A stretch of 64,000 nucleotides of DNA, taken from assembly GCA_016946835.1 (NCBI GenBank), contig JACVTC010000075.1, forward strand, positions 415,501-479,500. The letters are read 5' to 3'. The DNA is from Neocallimastix lanati (nom. inval.). Its lineage: Eukaryota; Neocallimastigomycota; Neocallimastigomycetes; Neocallimastigales; Neocallimastigaceae. The notes under the pieces were generated by a model. It saw only the letters and a list, made by a program, of their open reading frames with translations. It made no database searches and was not told where the DNA came from. The translations under genes were made by a program, and so were the position numbers. This document shows, piece after piece, positions 1 to 10,799 of the stretch (the first letter of the stretch is position 1; each line of letters begins with the position of its first letter).

Positions 1-599
1 CTATATCATCGTCAGTATGTAAAGAAGGTAGATTATATTCTTCGTCGTAAGGTTTTTTGTTTATTAGATTGAAGTTTCCTGGAATTTCTTCTTCAAAAAC
101 GGCGTCTCGAACTATGTGAGTTTTTAATGGTTCATAATCCATAATAATATATCCATTTGCATTTGTATCATATCCTAAAAATATACCTGGTTTTGAGTTT
201 GAATGAAATTTATTTTCTTTTAAATTTGGATCTATATAATAGTAAGCTTTACAACCAAAGACTTTTAATTTATCTATATTCACCGGTTTTTTATAATAAA
301 GTTCATCAGGGATTTTAAAGTCAATAGAACTTCTTGGAGTTATATTATAAATATAATTAGCGGTTTTAATTGCATCTTCCCAAAAATTTTCACTAAGTTT
401 TGCTTGGTTTAACATTACTTTTACTGCATTCTCCAAGGTACCATTAAGTCTTTCAGCTCTACCATTACTCTGGGGGTTTCTTGAAACGGTAAGTCTTCTT
501 TGTATACCATTTTCTGAACAAAATGTTACAAATTTATTAGATGTATATTCTTTTCCATTATCTGATTGAATCTTAACAACGGTTAAATTTTGTTCATTC
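1..599 (-). pseudogene. copia integrase catalytic core, C-terminal part (open to window edge)
   Basis: The minus frame is open from about 599 to the window edge. It shows the second catalytic aspartate in a QSDNGKEY motif and the catalytic glutamate in NPQSNGRAERLNGTLE, followed by the usual copia stretch around FWEDAIKTANYIYN and KVFGCKAYY. With the upstream IHSDVLGP aspartate (in the 594-986 segment) the DDE triad is complete, but the two parts lie in different frames. One extra A in the GTTAAAATGGAATGA context (about 595-605) accounts for the shift. There is no start codon of its own because this is the middle of a polyprotein. Confidence 0.9.
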
Positions 600-1200
600 C
601 ATTTTAACGAAATGAGCGAAAATATCTGTGACCTCAGATCTTTTCTTTATCAAATAAATCCAGCTTTTCCTACTGTAATCATCCAGAAAGGTAATTACAT
701 ATTTATAATTATTTCTTGATAATTTAAGAGGTCCTAGCACGTCTGAATGAATTAATTCCAAAGGTCTTGAAGAGCGGGAGGAAGATTTATTGAATGATGC
801 CTTTTTTAATTTTGAAGTTTCACAGTCAATACAATTACTTTTCTTAATATTGTGTCCTTCAAGATATTTTCTTAAATTATTGTTGTAAAAATGACATAGT
901 CTTAAATGCCATATCTTTTCGGAATAGTCATCTAGCTCAAGATTGTAAATATTTTGGTCGTTGTTTATATTCCATCTTTTAGACACAATGATATTGCATA
1001 TATTGACGTCATTTTCTTTTGCGATACATAATAAATTCTAGTTCTTATTGGCGAGTCTAAAATATATGTTGTCATCTATAAGTATATAATCAGCTAGATA
1101 ATGTAAAGATATCTTTATATCTTTAATAAATTTATGTAATACATCATTACATTTTGTATTATTATTATTATAATCTGTTTTGACATAAAACTCTTTATAG
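594..1200 (-). pseudogene. copia GAG-pre-integrase zinc domain and start of integrase core
   Basis: The frame reads an IWHLRLCH motif and later CIDC, the HHCC-type zinc-binding region of copia integrase. It is followed by LELIHSDVLGPL (first catalytic Asp) and YVITFLDDYSRKSWIY. Reading upstream past the first Met, the same frame continues to about 1200 with a single internal TAG at 1038-1040. The Met at 986 is therefore not a true start. The frame ends at 594, where the next part of the integrase continues one base out of phase. Confidence 0.85.
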
Positions 1201-1372
1201 ATAACCTACTTTCCTTAAAATACTATACAAAATAAGATTCTTGTTGAGTTCCTTGGAATATAGTACATCTTCTATTTCGAAAGGTTTATTATTGATAATA
1301 TTCTGATAATGTTCCTATTTTGGTAATCCTAATTTTTGCTTTGTTTGGCAGGATGAAATTTATTTTGTATTC

Positions 1373-1803
1373 TCATATATCTTTAAGGAACTCGATGGAA
1401 TTTGTAACATGAACTGATGCTCCAGAATCAATGGTGAATAACAATGATGGAACACCTATGCTATTACACGAATTAGTTTCAATATATTGTTTAATTATTT
1501 CCTTGTTTTTGTCATTTGTGACAATTTTATTAATTATTGGCAGAATTATTTTATCAATAATATTATCAACTCTTGAGATATTCTTGGTTATTCTTCCAGC
1601 ATTTTTTGGGGTGTATTGATGGTTGATGAAGTTCAAATTATTGATTTCATAAAGAGGGATTTCTGGAATTTCTTCATTTTCACTTTCTTCTCCTAAACTT
1701 TGAATTTCTATTGAGTTAATTTCTCTTGTTTCAGTTTCAGATGATGATGTATCATTATCATAGCAAAATTCAATATCATTTAGTTCATCTTCTCTCAGAT
1801 TTA
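1373..1803 (-). pseudogene. copia aspartic protease region
   Basis: An open minus frame begins just after a stop near 1805 with an acidic linker (SETETREINSIEIQSLGE region) and leads into LLFTIDSGASVHVTN, the DSGA catalytic motif of a copia aspartic protease. The normal product is a retroviral-type dimeric protease that cuts the Gag-Pol polyprotein. A stop follows at about 1373, although the frame beyond it still reads polyprotein-like sequence, so the stop is a lesion. Confidence 0.85.
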
Positions 1804-1804
1804 A

Positions 1805-2104
1805 TTAACTAAACTTCTTAGCTATGACTTTTATTTTGTTATTCGGATTTTTAAGGTTAAATGGGCATTTAAAAGCTAGATGATTTTCATTATTGAATAT
1901 AAAGTAACATTTTTTATTTGAATAATTTTTCCTATTATAACTATTATTACCGAAATTATCGTTACTATTTCTATAATGATTATTATTTTGACTATATCTT
2001 TTTTTGCCAAACTCCTTATTATGATGTTTAGAGTGATGGTATTCACTTTTACCATGTTTATTATGGTGAGTATTCAATTTACAATAGCTACCACACCATA
2101 TCAA
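1805..2104 (-). pseudogene. copia Gag C-terminal zinc-knuckle segment
   Basis: A short His/Asn/Lys-rich frame ends in a CYFIFNNENHLAFKC motif. This has the spacing of a CX2CX4HX4C knuckle but the second Cys is replaced by Ile, so zinc binding is probably lost. The first codons (2093-2104) fall inside a perfect 15-bp inverted repeat and so are unlikely to be original Gag sequence. The rest of Gag is missing. Confidence 0.75.
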
Positions 2105-2119
2105 TGGTAGCTATTGTAA
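2079..2119. repeat. 15-bp perfect inverted repeat (hairpin) at the copia break
   Basis: TTACAATAGCTACCA at 2079-2093 is the exact reverse complement of 2105-2119, with an 11-base loop. It sits where the copia Gag sequence ends and directly beside the small inverted-repeat element at 2125-2382. Confidence 0.8.
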
Positions 2120-2124
2120 TGGTA

Positions 2125-2382
2125 AGTGGTACATTTCCCATGTTGCATTTCGCCATTTTTGAAAGAATGTGGCGTATTAAAAATGTGGCATTTAGCCAAA
2201 TTGAAAATTATTAAATAAATTAATCTATAAATAAAATTAAATAATATTAATATTGAATAAACACAAGTTTAAAAAAATTATTTCGAATTAATATTTATTC
2301 ATTTATTTATTTATTTTTATCAACACTCCACTTGTCGAAATGCAACCTGGCGAAATACAATTTGGGGAAATGCAACTCTCCC
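2125..2382. mobile_element. MITE-like inverted-repeat element, copy 1, with 12-bp flanking direct repeats
   Basis: A short non-coding element whose ends are imperfect inverted repeats built from GTTGCATTTCSCC-type modules: GTTGCATTTCGCC near the left end, GGGGAAATGCAACTCTCCC at the right end. ATTGTAATGGTA occurs at 2113-2124 and again at 2383-2394, exactly flanking it, which looks like a target-site duplication. Its central 200 bp matches the insert at 9177-9400. No transposase is encoded, so movement would depend on an enzyme made elsewhere. Confidence 0.65.
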
Positions 2383-2599
2383 ATTGTAATGGTAGAATGA
2401 TAATAAATAGTAATATGGTGGATTGGTAGAATGGTAATAAATATTAAATTCATCCATTATTTCTATATAAATTTTAATCATATCCATATTCATTACATAA
2501 ATATATAAATATTAAATATATTAGATATGTCCGTATTTTATATAGATTATTTAATTATTTATTATTATATTTATTATATACTATTTAATTATATACAAG

Positions 2600-3150
2600 T
2601 GTAGTGACGTGAAAATCATGAGTTTTATGTCCTTCTTCTCCACATCAATGACAACATGTTGGTGAAAATACTCATTCTTAATGTTCCATTTTTCACTTTC
2701 TTCCATTTTAGGGAACCCAACTAACTTTCTTTTCAGCAATATTGCTTAGATTTACTTGATCTTGACGGTTTCAATTATTCACGAAGTGCCCTTTTATTAT
2801 TACGACTATTATTAGTATATTAAAAATTTCTTTTTCTGTCCTAATGTTCTTTAGAATTAGTCATATAATCTCTATTGTTATATCAGATAATATTCTGAAT
2901 TAAATTTCTTCTATAAACCGAAATTATTCATTCTATTATATCCATTATAAGTTGGGTAGTTGAATAGTCTACTTTTTTTTTTTTAAAAAAAAGTACACAA
3001 TAGAATGGATGCCAAGTCAATTAATTCCCATCTTAAGTAAACATGGTGATAATTTCCCCGATTTTTCTATTTCTATGGGGATCTTCATTTTTCTCTTTTA
3101 TTTCTTTCTCAGTCACGTTTCTGCAAGCTCAGCAGTTCTATATGCTTCTA
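2600..3150 (-). pseudogene. second retrotransposon Gag remnant with degenerate zinc knuckle
   Basis: On the minus strand, reading from about 3150 downward, coding-like fragments appear (for example EAYRTAELAET near 3120-3150). Near 2620-2665 there is a CH*CGEEGHKTHDFH stretch, a CX2CX4H knuckle with an internal stop and the last Cys replaced. The copia fragment already has its own knuckle at 1865-1910, so this is a different element's Gag. It is heavily eroded. Confidence 0.5.
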
Positions 3151-3462
3151 AATAGTTATTTTTAATTAGTTAATTCACATTTTTAATTATTTAAAATTAA
3201 AAAAAAATAATTTGAATTCAGACAAAACATATTAAAACTAAACATTAATAATAACTTATTATTTCACTATTTATTATTAATTATCCTTAAATAATTATTA
3301 TTGTAATAGTTAAGTTTAAAATAAAGTTTAATACTTATATTAAATCGTGAAATTAATTATGCTATTTATGTTATCTAATTAATTAAGGAGTATTTATAAT
3401 GTTTAAATTTTTGTTAAATTATTAAAAATTTTTATATTTTTCTGAATGCTATACTTTGAATA

Positions 3463-3819
3463 TGGGACGCAATGCTCTAAGAAGATGTAAAATTTTATAT
3501 TTACTTTTATTTATTTATTTTTATCTTTGCCCCTTTTTTATTTAGTGAGAATTCGTCATTTATATACTTTTACATAATTAAAATTTCTAAAAAAAATTAA
3601 TATACATGTTGATTTTTAATTATTTTGCAATAAACAAATATTTTCAATTAAAAATATAAATTAACTTAATAACTTAATTGTTTTTAACTTTAATATCATT
3701 AATTAATTAAATACATCATAATTTTAATGATTTATATATTCAAACTATTATAACTTAATTATTTTTATTTTACTTACGAAATTATTGAAAATTTATATTT
3801 TTCTTAAGGTAACGTACCA
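3463..3819 (-). repeat. 3' LTR of the gypsy element
   Basis: Begins TGGGACGCAATGCTCTA and ends AACGTACCA on the plus strand. It aligns through its length with 8808-9417 once the nested insert in that copy is removed. The two LTRs differ at many positions, so the element is old. Confidence 0.85.
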
Positions 3820-3871
3820 AAACCTCCCTCCTTAAGAGAAGGACTTTGTCCCTTGAAGTCTTTTTAAGTAT

Positions 3872-4123
3872 TTATATTTCAGAAAAATAAAGAATTACAT
3901 TCTTTAAATGAATGTTTATTTCCGCAACTCCTCCTGAAATTGGATCACAAACAATAATGGTATTAAGTTCCTTTTTTATTATTTTTAGTGGTCCAGTAAA
4001 GTATGGATCTAGTTTCCTTCTGTTAAAAATTTTAACCAATACTAGATTCCCCTGGCTTCTATTCGGCACACATTCTTCGAATTTACTTACGTCTATTACT
4101 CCAAAGCTTATTTGTGGTTTCAA
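3872..4123 (-). pseudogene. gypsy integrase C-terminal GPY/F-type domain
   Basis: The frame reads NLVLVKIFNRRKLDPYFTGP, matching the conserved KLDP(Y/R)(F/W)xGP signature of the GPY/F module that ends Ty3/gypsy integrases and helps choose target sites. It lies just upstream of the polypurine tract and 3' LTR, the expected position. The first Met is internal to the polyprotein. Confidence 0.85.
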
Positions 4124-4443
4124 TAATGTTGATCGCTTTCTGTATCCATTTGTGGTGTTGCATGAATTTTGCAGCCAATATTTTTCTTTTTCATATTTTA
4201 TTTCACCTTTTTCTGATAAGCATTAATTCTAATGGTTGAGAATCTTGTCTTCCATACAGCAATTCAAAGCTACTGAACTTAGTCCTTTCAATTTTTTACA
4301 AGTACTTAGCGCCCACAGAACACTTGTTAATATTTCATCCCATTCTTCTTCTTGGTTTGCTAAAAGTTTAAGATACTTAATAATTTCTTTATTTCTGTTC
4401 TAAACTTCACCGTTTGTTGAAGGGCGGTAAGTATTTGTGTAAT

Positions 4444-5040
4444 TTACATAAACATCGCAGAGGTCGAGAAATGCTTTTGATTTGTCAGAATAATTCCTAG
4501 GGTACTATGACGAGCAAACACCTTCTTTAAGAACTTAATCACTTCATTAGAACCCGTTTCTTCTACCGACTTGGTTAGGTAGTCCACTAAAACGATTATA
4601 AACTTGTTTCCTACTTTGGTTCTCGGTAGCGGTCCCACAAGATCGAGTCCAACCCTAGAGAAGGGATAACCTGATTTAGTTGGTAGATTTTCTACATTTT
4701 CGTTATATTTTTTGGCGTTTACATATTTGACATTTAGGGCAACACTTGATGTATACTTTGGATTTCTTTATTCATTTCCTTCCAATAGTAGTTAGGTTTC
4801 AACCTGTGATAAGTTTTATTGATTCCCTCGTGTCCCACCGAATGAGCAGCTTCTATTTAGTTGAGACCTAACTTTTTGATCATCCACTATTTTCCTAAGT
4901 CGACCATCTTGTTTAGAATATCTTTTCCCTTGTAGCACCACGATTCTTTGATTAATGACATCTTCGATATTTTGGGAGAGCAGTACCACTTTCTTATCTT
5001 CACTAACTAATTTTTCAACCTTCTTTCTTGTTTCCATTCT
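4444..5040 (-). pseudogene. gypsy integrase HHCC zinc domain and core, frameshifted
   Basis: Reading down from about 4860, EAAHSVGHEGINKTYHRLKP gives the two His of the HHCC finger. The Cys pair (CPKCQIC) follows one base out of frame near 4740. The core resumes at 4638 with GPLPRTKVGNKFIIVLVDYL, including the catalytic Asp context. The later catalytic residues are not readable because of lesions near 4444-4500. Confidence 0.8.
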
Positions 5041-5285
5041 AGATAGAGCATCGGCAATAACATTCTTCCTTCCCTTCTTAATTGGTTACAGCTTTCTTGA
5101 GTGCTCTACTAATGTAATGGATTGGTTTCTCAACTCTATTCTCATCCTTTTAACATAATGACCTCTCAAATTCCTCAAGGAGATGCGTCAATCCTTATAA
5201 TGAATGCTTTAATTAAAATTGGTTAGTACCAATATAGGGGGATTGTATTAATCGGTCCTTTAATTTATTGAAAGGTAAGTCAGCT

Positions 5286-6260
5286 TCAGCTGTCCAATTT
5301 AAATTTTGAATTTTTCTTTAACAACTTGAAAAGCGTGTTAGCGAATTGGGCAAAGTCTTTAATAAACTTCTGGTAGTATCCAACTGCTCCTAGAAAAGAA
5401 CGAAGTTTAGAAAGGTCCTTCCGGGAAAACCAATTTGCATATACCTTGACCTTTTCAGGTATTGGTTTAATACCCTTAGTAGATAAAATGTGGCCCAACA
5501 GCTCCACTTCCTCTTGAAAGGAATGACACTTTTTTAAGTTTAATTTTAGATCAATTTTCTTAAATATGGTGAAAACCTCAGCAAGATCCTTTGTGTGTTG
5601 TTCGTATGAAGGTGAAAATATTATCAGATCATCAATATATATAAATATGCTCTTTCCGATTAGGTTAAAGAAGATTTTATTCGTCTCTCTTTGGAAGGTA
5701 GCAGGTGCATTACATAATCCAAAGGGCATTACCTTAAAGTTATAATTCCCATAGAGAGTTGTAAAGTAAATTATGTCTTGATATTTCGGGAAACATGGGC
5801 ACATGGTGGTATCCTGGAAATAGCGCAATAGTAGATGGTGCCTGATTCTTCTCAATGTAGCTAAGAATATCATCAATGAGAGACAAAGCGTAGGCGACCT
5901 TTTTCAGTCAAGTTGTTTGCCCTCCAGTAGTCCACACACATTCTGTATTGTCCATTCTTCTTAAGAACCAAAAACTACGGGGCGAAGACCAAGGAGTATG
6001 TGACGGTTCTACGAGGTATATTATTGATTAGTCTTTCTAACGCCTTCTTTAACGCAAGAGCCCAAATTTTTGATAACTGATAGGTCCTTTGTTTGACAGG
6101 AGTAGATCCTTGGCTTAAGAGCACTCCTATGTGGTAAAAGTTTGGTTGTTTTCAAGTCGTCTATTTTCATTTTCATTGCTAATACTTCTTTAAAATTATT
6201 AAACAGCTTAGTAACTGGATTTTTAACCAAATCTGGGATTAACTTTAGAATCTTTTTCAA
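5286..6260 (-). pseudogene. gypsy reverse transcriptase and start of RNase H
   Basis: The upstream piece (6021-6260) contains LPHRSALKPRIYSCQTK, the N-terminal RT motif. The downstream piece (5286-5876) contains VMPFGLCNAPATFQ and the active site FIYIDDLIIFS (YIDD intact), then LGHILSTKGIKP and LRSFLGAVGYYQKFIKDFA, the usual lead-in to RNase H. The region 5877-6020 between them no longer reads through. This is the best preserved part of the element. Confidence 0.9.
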
Positions 6261-8640
6261 ACATGAGCTTCCTTAGTATCCTGTTGTTCCTCAGTTGCTG
6301 TCAGGAGAGATACGGTTACATTGAATGACTTACTTATATTTACATCAACTATTTCTTCTTGTGTCTGGTCGTTCTCCTCATTAGTACTTAAGAGAAGACC
6401 ATAATGGATGGGCGACAGTTTTACTGGTAGATTGTTCCGATCGATTATGTACAGAGTATCACCGAGAAGTTTAATATTAGTTTATGTTTCTTAAGGGAAA
6501 CCACTCCAATTAATAGTTCGAATAAATCATTCTTCTCTATCACCCCAAAAATTAATCTTTAAAAGATTCTGGCTCTATAGAAATCTCTAATTCGTAGATC
6601 TTAGCGGATATAGTGTAGTATTCATATATGTTTGAGGGATCATCCCAGTGATATTTCCAACTGATTCCTTATTTTATTTGGTATTTCATCAAAGCAACCT
6701 GCTTGATCATGTTGATACGGCACAAGAATCCAAAAAAAAATTTCACCATGTTGTCCTTCGATCTGTCCGTATAACCTTGGTTTATTTTGTTTTTCACATG
6801 GCTTATTGACTGCATTGGTTTAATATAGTTTCTGTCTTAGTTGTCTTTGTAGCTGTTCTCGGGGTTAATTTTTAATTTCTGCTGGAAAGCGGAACGAAAT
6901 TTCGGAAAGCGGTTGAGTAAATGAATTAACTTAGTTACCAACTTCTGTGTCTGCTACCTTATCTACCAGATCAGATCCTCAAGGAAATATTCCTCAAATC
7001 CCTTCCATCAGGCGAATGGGACGTTCTAATTTCGTCACTCTTTCCCACTAAATCTTGATCTTTACCTTCTTCTCCAGTTCTAACTTCTTTTAATTCCTTC
7101 AGCCTTTCCGTTTTATTACTTCTTTTTTACTGGTTCTATCTTTTTCTCAGCTAAATAAGACAAGTCTAACTAAGACGTGCTGGGATTATTTTCTTCTTCT
7201 AGTTCCTTCAATCTCATTTTTTTTCCATATCCTTTTTTTACCTTCGCTTTAGCTGATTCTTTGAATCCATTTTGTTCTTTAATAGTTGAATCCATTTCTT
7301 CGTTCTTATTCTCCTTAGACTGAGGAAATTTTCTTAGGGGTTACTGTGAGTTATAGGACATAGGCTGGAGTTGATATTGGTGTTGGGTTTTCCTTTAAAG
7401 TTGAGGTTGGCTTGACATAAGGATTACTTTTTCTATTCCTAAAGAAAGTGGTTTTCTTCTCAGCTGGGATAACGACTTCTACAGGGGAGGTTGAATTGTT
7501 TTGGGCTTGGCTGACTCACACTCGACTGGTGGTGAACATATCACTTATTGGTTTGGTTATTGGAAATTTTCTTTCTCCCATCTTCTAGTTTAGAAGTCCC
7601 TTCTCTTTTCTTCCATCTCAGCTAAATCGCTTAAGGAGTATGGACATTCGATGGACTTATATGATCAAGTTGGTTGCTTCTGAAATACCTAATGATGATA
7701 GGTTTCCTAGTAGATATATCCTTTCCCTCTTGATCGTTAGTAGCTAAGGTTACCTTTTTTTTTTTTTTTTTTTTTTAATGTTTTTTATTGTATTCACTAT
7801 TACCTTTTGGTTTTCTAGTAGAAGTGAATTTCCTAGTAGAAGTAAAGTTCTCATTAAATTTATGATTTCTTTGTTGATAACCTCGGTAGCCATGTCTATG
7901 GTACTTCTAAAGATTAATGGTAAAGTTTGGTTTCTCTTCATTGGTTGCTTTTCGTAATAGGAATGCGAATAATCCTCATCATCTTCATTCCTAAAACTCC
8001 TATAAATCGGATGAGTAGTGAGAAAGTTTCTGGCTTGGGTAACCATAGTAACATTTTTTAAATTTCGTCTTTTTTTTTTCTTTTTGTTGAAAACTCTCAT
8101 TCCTCCTCTGAATTTTCTGTTCCGTTGTTTCAGCACGCTCCGCGATTTTTATAAGCCTCTTGTAATGTATCTACTTTAGCAATAGATACCTGAGCGCATG
8201 GAAAGATCCTTGGTACTAATAGACTCCATGTACTCCTCTACGGTTATTAGCTTCTGATAATCTCGACTAAGCTTATGATACAACTTTTTTTTTTTATAGT
8301 GGTGGTTACACTGCTTTAACGTTTTCCCCCCTCTACTATTGTAAGATTTCTCAAGACTGTCCACTTGTCACCTTTCAGTTATCTCTAAATACCTTTCCAC
8401 AACCTTTTTGTAATTCACTAAATTTTGGGTAGCGTTAATTCACTGTTTTTTCTAGTAATAACATCCTTAGCATCGTCCTCGACAGCGGCTAACATCCACG
8501 CAAATACCTTTTGTGGTCCTGTTATGTCATAGAGAAGTAGATATTCCTTTAAGGTCTTCTATCCATTCCAAGACATTCTCCTTGTAATCGTCTAAGCGTG
8601 GAAGATCCTTTTTTTTTTTCAGCATCTTACATAAGTTGAT
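6261..8640 (-). pseudogene. gypsy Gag and protease region, eroded
   Basis: Near 8640-8440 the minus strand reads DLPRLDDYKENVLEWIEDL, then, after a one-base shift, YDITGPQKVFAWMLAAVEDD, which resembles the retrotransposon Gag capsid domain. Lys/Asn-rich frames at 7750-8136 and 8176-8364 are broken Gag continuation. Between 6261 and 7750 coding-like fragments persist but no clear protease DTG/DSG motif was found. Poly-A/T insertions (7751-7776, 8701-8744) add to the damage. Confidence 0.6.
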
Positions 8641-8703
8641 TATAATTGTTTTATTATCTAATTTGTTGTAAAAAAATCCTAAATATTAAAACCAAAATAA
8701 AAT

Positions 8704-8748
<45 letters not shown>

Positions 8749-8807
8749 ATCCTTAAATTTTCATCAAAATTTACAGAGCACTCACCTGGATTCTTCACCA
8801 TATAGTT

Positions 8808-9417
8808 TGGGGCGATGCTCTATGAAGATGTAAAAATTTATATTACTTTTATTTGTTTATTTTTTTTTCCTTCTGCCCCTTTTTTATTTAGGGAGAATAC
8901 GTTATTTATAAACTTTTATATAAAATTAAAATTTCAAAATAATTTAATATACATATTGATTTTTAATTATTTTACTCTAAATAATTATTTCAATTAAAAA
9001 TATAAATTAACTTAATCATTTAATTATTAGTGATATTAACTTTAATATCACTAATTAATTATACACATGATAATTTTAATTATTGATTTATTTAAACTAT
9101 TAAAACTTAATTATTTTTATTTTTTACTTATTAATTGATTTAACTCCGAAATTATTAAATTTTTATATTTTACTAAAAGGGGAGTGGGGCATTTTGTCAA
9201 GTTGCATTTCTCCAAATTGAAAATTATTAAATAAATAAATCAATAAATAAAATTTAATATTATTAATATTGAATAAAAACAAGTTTAAAAAAATTATTTT
9301 GAATTAATATTTATTTATTTATTCATTAATTTATATCAATACTCCACTTAGCGAAATGCAACCTGGGAAAATGCAATTTGGGGATACGCAACTCTCCCTT
9401 CTGAAGTTAACGTACTA
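8808..9417 (-). repeat. 5' LTR of the gypsy element, split by a nested insert
   Basis: Begins TGGGGCGATGCTCTATGAAG and ends near AACGTACTA, matching the 3' LTR. About 224 bp (9177-9400) absent from the other LTR interrupt it close to its end. Just inside the LTR on the minus strand a TGG-starting sequence (about 8785-8802) could be the primer binding site, but I could not match it to a tRNA. Confidence 0.8.
9177..9400. mobile_element. MITE-like inverted-repeat element, copy 2, nested in LTR
   Basis: Starts AAGGGGAGT and ends CTCTCCCTT, so the ends are inverted repeats. Inside are GTTGCATTTCTCCAAATTG on the left and CAATTTGGGGATACGCAAC on the right, again inverted. The centre matches 2125-2382. 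The 3' LTR lacks it and so shows the empty site (CTTAAGG). Insertion came after the gypsy element integrated. Confidence 0.75.
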
Positions 9418-10799
9418 AATATTTAAAGAAAAGAGGGTTAGAGCAGAGGTGGCATTATAATTTTTTTTTAAAATAAAGCCATATATTTTTAAGATTTATA
9501 CAATCATAAATAAATATATAAATAATTATTATTTCAAAGGGAATAATAATATATTTAAATAATATTAAATAACTATTTCAAAGAAATAATAATATATTCT
9601 ATTAAAAAAGAATTATAAAAAATTATTTTATTTTTATAAAAATTATTTTTACAATTGAATATTAATAAAATATAATATATATAAAAAAAGAATATTTATT
9701 ATTTAATTATTATTTATTTAATTATTAAAAACACGCCACATAAAAATACGCCACATTTAGAAATGCACGACCTCCAGAGAGGAAGGTTAGGTCACTCTCT
9801 ATTTTTTCTATATATTTTTTAAAAAACAATACTACTTTTTTTGGAATAATAAACATAAAAAAAATAAATTTGGTTAATTTAATCTTATTTTTTTTTTATA
9901 ATGATATTTATATGTATATTTATATTTATATTTATATTTATATTTATATTTATATTTATATTTTTATCAATAATTTATTATTATTATTTTTTAAGTGATG
10001 TATAAAGAGTAACGACTATTATTATTTTTTTTATTAAATTAAATCATTTAAATATCTCAAAATAAATAATATTCCTATAAATTATTTTTAAATTCAAAAA
10101 AAAATTCACATTTTTTAAAATTAATAATTATTTTCAATTATATATTTTATTTTTATTTTTTTTTATTTTTTTTATTTTTTTATTTTTTTTTTTTAACGTT
10201 GATTATTATTTTTTAATTTAGTGTTATTAATTTTATTTTAAATAAAATTTGAAATCAATAATAAAATGGAAATCATTAGAACTATTTCTAAATCTTTAGT
10301 TGTAAAGCTATTCGAGGTACTAAAAACTAAATCTATAATCATTCAAAGATTTATTTTAAATTTATTCTATTTTTTGAAGAAAGTTATATAATATATATAT
10401 ATATATTTTAATATTGAATTTAATTAAAAAATGAGTAAATATTTAAAAAAATAATTAAAAATTATTGGTGATGAGTACTATTAAAAAAAAAAAAAAAAAA
10501 AAAAAAAGTCACCTTAAAATAAATATATAAATAGTATCATTTATATTTAATTAAAGTGCCTTCTAGATAAAAAAAAAATAATATTTTTTAAATTTTTATC
10601 ATATTTGTTTATATTTTATTATATATTTTATTTAATTTTTTTTTACAATACAACAAAATAATATTTTATTTATTTTACAATATATAATATGGTTATAATC
10701 TATTTTTTTTTTATTTATTTAAATCATTGTAATCTTCAATAATTATTAAATAATTCAAAAAAAATTAATTTTTTTTTTTTTTAATAATTTTGTAATAAC
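9418..10799. other. intergenic, AT-rich, no gene seen
   Basis: Contains a (TTTATA)n run at about 9920-9960, several A/T homopolymers, and near 9725-9785 a short less AT-rich stretch with ACGCCACATAAAAATACGCC and AGAAATGC. That stretch resembles the end modules of the inverted-repeat elements at 2125 and 9177 and may be a remnant of a third copy. Confidence 0.6.

Larger units (their letters stand above)
1..2104 (-). mobile_element. Ty1/copia retrotransposon fragment (gag end, protease, integrase), broken
   Basis: On the minus strand the domains follow copia order from high to low coordinate: Gag zinc knuckle, aspartic protease, GAG-pre-integrase zinc region, integrase core. The element runs off the left edge, so reverse transcriptase and RNase H would lie outside. 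The frame is interrupted by a stop between the knuckle and protease, another just after the protease, a TAG at 1038-1040 and a one-base shift near 597. No LTR is visible in the window, and the 5' side is replaced by a small inverted-repeat insertion. It is a dead copy. Confidence 0.9.
3463..9417 (-). mobile_element. Ty3/gypsy LTR retrotransposon, both LTRs present, inactive
   Basis: Two similar direct repeats (3463-3819 and 8808-9417) bracket minus-strand gypsy domains in canonical order: Gag near 8.6 kb, reverse transcriptase/RNase H at 6.26-5.29 kb, integrase HHCC and core at 4.86-4.44 kb, integrase C-terminal domain at 4.12-3.87 kb. A purine-rich tract (GGAGGGAGG on the minus strand, 3822-3830) directly precedes the 3' LTR, as expected for a polypurine tract. 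The bases next to both outer LTR ends contain AATAT, a possible target duplication but weak in such AT-rich DNA. Every ORF carries stops or frameshifts. Confidence 0.9.
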
